From the NCBI GenBank assembly GCA_023313575.1, contig JAJTTP010000071.1:1-10563 (forward strand): a stretch of DNA of 10,563 nt, in the 5' to 3' direction. The number at the start of each line of letters is the position of its first letter. The first letter of the stretch is position 1. The DNA comes from Eutypella sp. D-1 (Eukaryota; Ascomycota; Sordariomycetes; Xylariales; Diatrypaceae). Position numbers and translations under genes: made by a program. Below, piece after piece: positions 7,063 through 10,563 of this stretch. Below the pieces are notes generated by a model that did not search any database, was not told the origin of the DNA, and saw only the letters and a list, made by a program, of their open reading frames with translations.

Positions 7063-8673
7063 CACTTAAATTCATTTTCACCCTCCGGTCCCACGTAACT
7101 CTGAGGAGATTCGCTTACCTGACAATTATACCCCGCTCTATTCCCCTTTTACCGGGCTAGGCGGAAGTAAAATAATAGGGTGAAATCCAGGAATGTCTTT
7201 TCCGGATTATATTTAGATATTAACATAATATTACTACTATGGTTGGACCATATCTTAAGCGCATCGATAAATCGACACGGTCTATAACGTATGGCCTCTG
7301 AAGATCTTACTAATAAAAAAGTAAGTTTCCTGCTGATTGTCCTAAATATTCTATATACTATTAATAGTGATTTAGGATATCCCAGCAAACAGTTAAAAAT
7401 TTTATATCAACCTCATATTAACTACTAAATTTTTTTCATAATTAATTATATTATTTTACAAAAGTTTTACAAATATACCCATGATAAGTTATATTCGTAT
7501 CTAACCGCTTAACTATTGTTTTTTGAGAAACCGGGAAACCTTTACTTGAAAAAAACTTTACACATTGACCTAAGCTTTCCAATACTATTTCCTCTCTACT
7601 TTCAATATTAATTAACAATATAGATTTACTTAAGCTGTTAACAGGTTTACTTCTATTAAACTTAACTCTATCCTGTTGTAACATTATAGATATTTCTGGT
7701 AAAGTCATCTCGGTGACTTTAGCTGTATCTACCCGTTCTCTTAAAAATAAATACTTACCTAAATAATAAGTACCCTCAGTAAGGTGTTTAGTAAATGTAA
7801 AATGACTAATATTAAGTTTAGATATAAAATCTTTTTGTTGTAAAGTAAAATAATAAAGTATGGATTTGTCCCTGTTATACATGTATAAAGGTTTAGCTGT
7901 AGATCCACTAGGATTGTTTGCAACTTTTATAGTGTTTAAATTAAAAGTAGGATCTAATAGAAAATATTGTTCTAGAACTATCTCTGGCCTAAACTCAGGG
8001 TAATAAGGTAAACATATTACTTCTAATCTAAACCAAGCTAGACCTTTTTGGTCAATTAAAGGAATTAGTTGACCTGTATCTTTATGTGTTTTATTTAAGT
8101 AACCTCTTAATCTCAAAGCCAACTGAGAAGATGAACCTACATATTTTTGGTTCGTATCCAAACAAGTAAATATATAAACACCTCGTCGTTGTGTTTTACT
8201 ATGAGGCAAACCTAGCTTATCATCAATTAAAGTTCTAGTTTCTTTTTTATGTAAATCATTAAAAACCATCCTAGGCATATTTATTAAAGAATTCAATGTC
8301 TCTTCACTAACTAATATATTAGAGTAAGCTAATATTTCATTTAACACCTTTATAGTTAACTGTTTACCGCTATTAATCTGAGCTTTAGCTAACTCATGAG
8401 CATAAACACTGTTTCCTTTTCTACCTAAAATAAGACCCCAGTCTAGTTTTTTATTAGAATCTTTAAAAGGTTCTATTTCAGATTCCAGGTCTGAACACTT
8501 CTCTGAGCGAGAGAAGTTATTAGATTTACTACTATAGTTAGCTGTAAATATTAAACTACCTCCATAATAGTTAAATCCTCCTGGTCCACAAGAATAGTTA
8601 AATTTGTGCGAAGCGGCGACTTTGTATTTTTCATTATTAAAAATTAATAAAAATTGAGAAAAAAAGAACTCGA
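7063..8673 (-). mobile_element. Group I intron i2 of cox1, carrying a GIY-YIG gene
   Basis: This 1611-nt intron splits the Phe codon of Cox1 INF/ITTIV and ends in G at 7063. The endonuclease gene fills the 5' part (8673-7451). The catalytic core follows at about 7395-7230: TTTGCTGGGAT and AATCAGCAGGAAAC can form P4 (GCTG/CAGC), and CTTCAGAGGCCATA can form P7 with TAAGATATGGTCC (GGCCATA/TATGGTC). This is a classical group I core. Bases 7230-7063 are the 3' P9 region, including a G+C-rich stretch around 7150-7080. No other gene is visible in 7450-7063. Confidence 0.87.
7451..8673 (-). CDS. GIY-YIG homing endonuclease, fused in frame to exon 2
   Basis: The frame is continuous from exon 2 (8770) to the stop at 7451. 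A fusion precursor of about 439 residues would be processed to release the nuclease, which cleaves intronless cox1 to spread i2. Counting from 8773, residues 1-34 are Cox1; 35-195 are a linker without a motif I can name; about 198-285 form the GIY-YIG domain, with GVYIF (198-202), KYVGSS (210-215), an Arg-rich helix [11 protein letters not shown] and a catalytic-type Glu268 in [10 protein letters not shown]. The C-terminal third contains two NUMOD1-like DNA-binding repeats: KPLYMYN...[19 protein letters not shown] and SILLIN...[20 protein letters not shown]. No frameshift is present, so the gene appears intact. Mature start unknown; no Met occurs near the splice site. Confidence 0.9.
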
Positions 8674-8770
8674 AATTGATAGCTCCTAAAAGTGAAGAAA
8701 CACCCGATAAATGAAGAGCAAATATAGCTAGATCTACACTAGGTCCACTATGACTTTGTACTCCTGCTAA
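8674..8770 (-). CDS. cox1: cox1 exon 2
   Basis: This 97-nt exon encodes [20 protein letters not shown] followed by [12 protein letters not shown] plus the first base of a Phe codon. It is the transmembrane segment around helices III-IV of cytochrome c oxidase subunit 1, the haem-copper catalytic core of complex IV in the inner mitochondrial membrane. The start at 8770 follows a G-ending intron (...gccgtg). The end at 8674 (aat-t) was chosen because exon 3 begins with tc, restoring Phe in the Cox1 sequence INFITTIVNM. No clear P1 partner was found for this 5' site, so it could be off by a base or two. The reading frame runs on into the GIY-YIG gene of i2. Confidence 0.93.
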
Positions 8771-8829
8771 CACGGCAATAAAATTTATCCAACAAATTCT
8801 TAATAGTCTTCTTTTTATTATTAACCTGG

Positions 8830-8856
8830 ATCCCTGCCTACGAAGTCAGGAGGGAT
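8830..8856. repeat. GC-rich hairpin near the 3' end of i1
   Basis: ATCCCT (8830-8835) pairs with AGGGAT (8851-8856), with a further CCTG/CAGG complement inside. The neighbouring sequence is AT-rich. It may be a P9-type stem or an inserted GC cluster. Confidence 0.6.
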
Positions 8857-9282
8857 AAGAATAAAAGCAAAGCTTGTGCCCTACTTTGCTTTAACCTTCT
8901 AGTAGTAAATATACAAAAAGAAAACTAATCTTACAGTAAATAAATAGATTATTAACCTGTTAAATTTCCATAATCTCCCTACTTAACCAAAATCTTATTC
9001 TGAATATCGAGGATACATACCTGAGATACCGTGTATTACAGATGACTACCGTCTTCACTACCAGAACAAAAAAGAAGTAAAAAGCTAGCCTGAAAAAGGG
9101 GAATTTTATACCCCACCTGAATGAAATTAGCCACCCTCAGACTACACATCTAAAAATGCAAAGCAATGTGACCTACTGTGTCGTCTTACTCGGTAAAAAC
9201 TCCCCTGAAATAGTAAAAATAAACTTTACTAAAAATAGCTACAATGCAACAATAACAGCAAACAATAAGCAGCCAAATAAAG

Positions 9283-10556
9283 CTAAAGTTGTCTTCCTTT
9301 ATTTATACCTGATTTTAAGGTAATAATCCGATTTAACCCTTCTTCAGTTGTATGTTGCTTAGCTTTTATTATTTCAGCAGCTCTACATCAATCTTTGAAG
9401 TTATCCGATTTCACCCCAAAAACATTACACTTTTGAAAAAATGGAATTATTTTTTCATAATTATCTGAAAACTTGTAAACCGAAAAATTAACAATAGGAT
9501 CTCTAGAAGATGCCTCTAATATTCCACACCCAAAAAAAGCAATAAAACTCTCCAGTAATCTCTCATCACGAGAATGTTGAGTGATTTGGAATACTAAATA
9601 TACCTGGTCTATTCTTCTGTTGGGTCGTTTTACTAAAGTTATTTTAAAACAACCTTCAGCAGAAGTAAATCCGGCCATTCACTGGCCATCTGGTACTGTT
9701 TTATTTTCTACACAAGGTCTAAAAGTAGGTATAACGTCAGGAAAGTAAACCTGTAATTCAGCTGGCAAACCAAGATTAATAACAGCTTTAATTGATACAA
9801 TTTTATTTAATCCTTTCTTAGTTAAATGTTCTTTATTATCATCATGTTAACAACTTCTCTGATAGAATATAATCTGCTAACTTATGAGTTATTAAAGGGT
9901 ATTTATCAAAGTGTGGGATTACTTTATTAACAATATCCTTTACAGATTCAACTTTAAATTTGACTTTATTATTTAAATCATTCTTATGTAACCTACTCCG
10001 AAATATGTTTGAATCTCTTGCAAAATCATAAGATCTTTTTTATGTAGAGTTATGAAAAACCAGCTTCAACCGTAAAACCTAAACGATATTTAGGTTTCTT
10101 CTTACTCTAATCATAAATGAACCCTCTCCATCTACAAACCCTGTAATAAATCAAGGATGAAGAGCACAACTCGTCACCTCAACCTCAGATTTTTAATTGA
10201 AAGACTGAGAAGAACTTGAAGAAAATTCTCGGAATATAGGTAAGCAAATTTGATTAGAAAGGATTTTCATTTGATAATTTCTCGCGAAACCCGTGTAGAG
10301 TACATCTTAATTGTATACTGTTTATACAACAACTACCATTAACTCGTTGCTCTTTTACAACAACACCTTCGGATATTGCTGACTTAGATCCGCGATAACC
10401 CACCTCCTTTTCAGAATCCTCCAAGCTTGTTACCGTACATGAATAATTACTTCATCCACTTATACTTCCTAAAGCATAGCTTGGTACTTGGTGTTCAAGG
10501 GTGTCCCCGGAATTTGATAGTTTATCCCGCACGAATGATCTCCCACATCGTTCAGC
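9283..10556 (-). pseudogene. Broken double-LAGLIDADG homing endonuclease gene of i1
   Basis: A LAGLIDADG endonuclease/maturase of the family whose N-terminal extension is coded by the intron core. In frame with exon 1 come SNSGDTLEHQVPSY, YRGSKSA, KEQRVNGS (about 10357-10334) and LRCTLHGF, then a frameshift near 10295 into NYQMKILSNQI and a TAA. The first catalytic motif, ITGFVDGEGSF (about 10150-10120), is followed by at least three more frameshifts or stops (near 10105, 10055, 9975). NKVKFKVESVKDI and FDKYPLITHKLADY remain recognisable, with a last shift near 9850. The C-terminal half (9846-9283) is open in code 4 and carries the second motif, MAGFTSAEGCF (from 9678), where the usual first Asp is Ser but the catalytic Glu is present. 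With this much damage a full-length protein is unlikely unless the shifts are sequencing errors in A runs. Confidence 0.8.
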
Positions 10557-10563
10557 AGGAGGG
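10557..10563 (-). CDS. cox1: cox1 exon 1, last 7 nt (partial, runs off the window)
   Basis: The minus strand enters the window as c-cct-cct, giving Pro-Pro, the end of the conserved Cox1 stretch ...IYPP before LAGVQSHSG. The 5' splice site is set after the final T at 10557 because the exon end CTCCT (10561-10557) can pair with GGGAG (10544-10540) just inside the intron. That makes a P1 helix ending in the U.G pair typical of group I introns. Exon 2 then resumes with Leu-Ala-Gly-Val-Gln in frame. The call rests on only seven bases plus this pairing; the rest of the exon lies outside the window. Confidence 0.75.

Larger units (their letters stand above)
8771..10556 (-). mobile_element. Group I intron i1 of cox1, with a decayed LAGLIDADG gene
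   Basis: This 1786-nt intron lies between Cox1 Pro-Pro and Leu-Ala-Gly-Val-Gln. The 5' site is supported by the P1 pairing CTCCT/GGGAG with a terminal U.G; the last intron base is G (8771). Core blocks appear at the start: a P/Q-like segment around 10518-10496 (CAAATTCCGGGGACACCC) and an R/S-like segment around 10400-10340. Exon 1 reads on in frame through this core for 102 codons. The endonuclease region is 10200-9283. Bases 9282-8771 hold no gene; they are the intron's 3' part, with a GC-rich hairpin at 8830-8856. Subtype was not assigned because the full fold was not worked out. Confidence 0.85.

Noticed and set aside
7149..7388. Minus-strand open frame of 79 codons
   Set aside because: It overlaps the P4/P7 core and 3' region of i2 and shows no protein family signal.
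1..10563. tRNA, rRNA or CRISPR-like elements
   Set aside because: No cloverleaf, conserved rRNA block or regular spacer-repeat pattern was seen by eye; the repeats found belong to intron cores.

Overview
This window looks like an interior piece of a fungal mitochondrial cox1 gene, all on the minus strand (5' end of the gene at base 10563, reading towards base 1). The evidence is: short blocks that translate as textbook Cox1; TGA read as Trp, both at a conserved Cox1 Trp and inside the intron proteins (mold mitochondrial code 4); strong A+T bias; and group I intron cores with LAGLIDADG and GIY-YIG homing endonuclease genes. A filamentous ascomycete is the most likely host, but this is inferred from general resemblance, not from a search. 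About 342 of 10563 bases are exon, so about 97% of the window is intron.

Layout in gene order (minus strand). Exon 1 tail (10563-10557, ...Pro-Pro). Intron i1 (10556-8771): core-coded peptide plus a broken double-LAGLIDADG gene. Exon 2 (8770-8674). Intron i2 (8673-7063): GIY-YIG gene fused to exon 2. Exon 3 (7062-7016). Intron i3 (7015-5638): intact double-LAGLIDADG gene. Exon 4 (5637-5563). Intron i4 (5562-3905): no endonuclease, but a long chimeric ORF in its P8 loop. Exon 5 (3904-3811). A 3.36 kb double intron: i5a (3810-1783) and i5b (1782-448), each with an intact double-LAGLIDADG gene and related 3' cores, with no recognisable exon between them. Exon 6 (447-426, 22 nt). Intron i6 (425 to beyond base 1): truncated LAGLIDADG gene fused to exon 6.

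Joined, the exons give 113 uninterrupted Cox1 codons, from the Pro-Pro before [11 protein letters not shown] to the CuB-site motif FFGHPEV. Four 5' splice sites are supported by a P1 helix between the exon end and a nearby guide sequence, each closing with the diagnostic U.G pair. All proposed introns end in G.

The most unusual item is the 365-codon ORF in i4 (5399-4302). It opens with a piece of ATP synthase subunit 9 (GALILGVARNPSLRG), continues into the extreme C-terminal tail of Cox1 (LNSPPKPHAFVSLPLQS), then runs into about 300 residues I do not recognise. It is read through several TGA=Trp codons and sits between the arms of a perfect 27-bp inverted repeat that probably forms P8. It looks like captured gene ends carried as intron cargo. 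The second notable feature is the exon-less tandem i5a/i5b.
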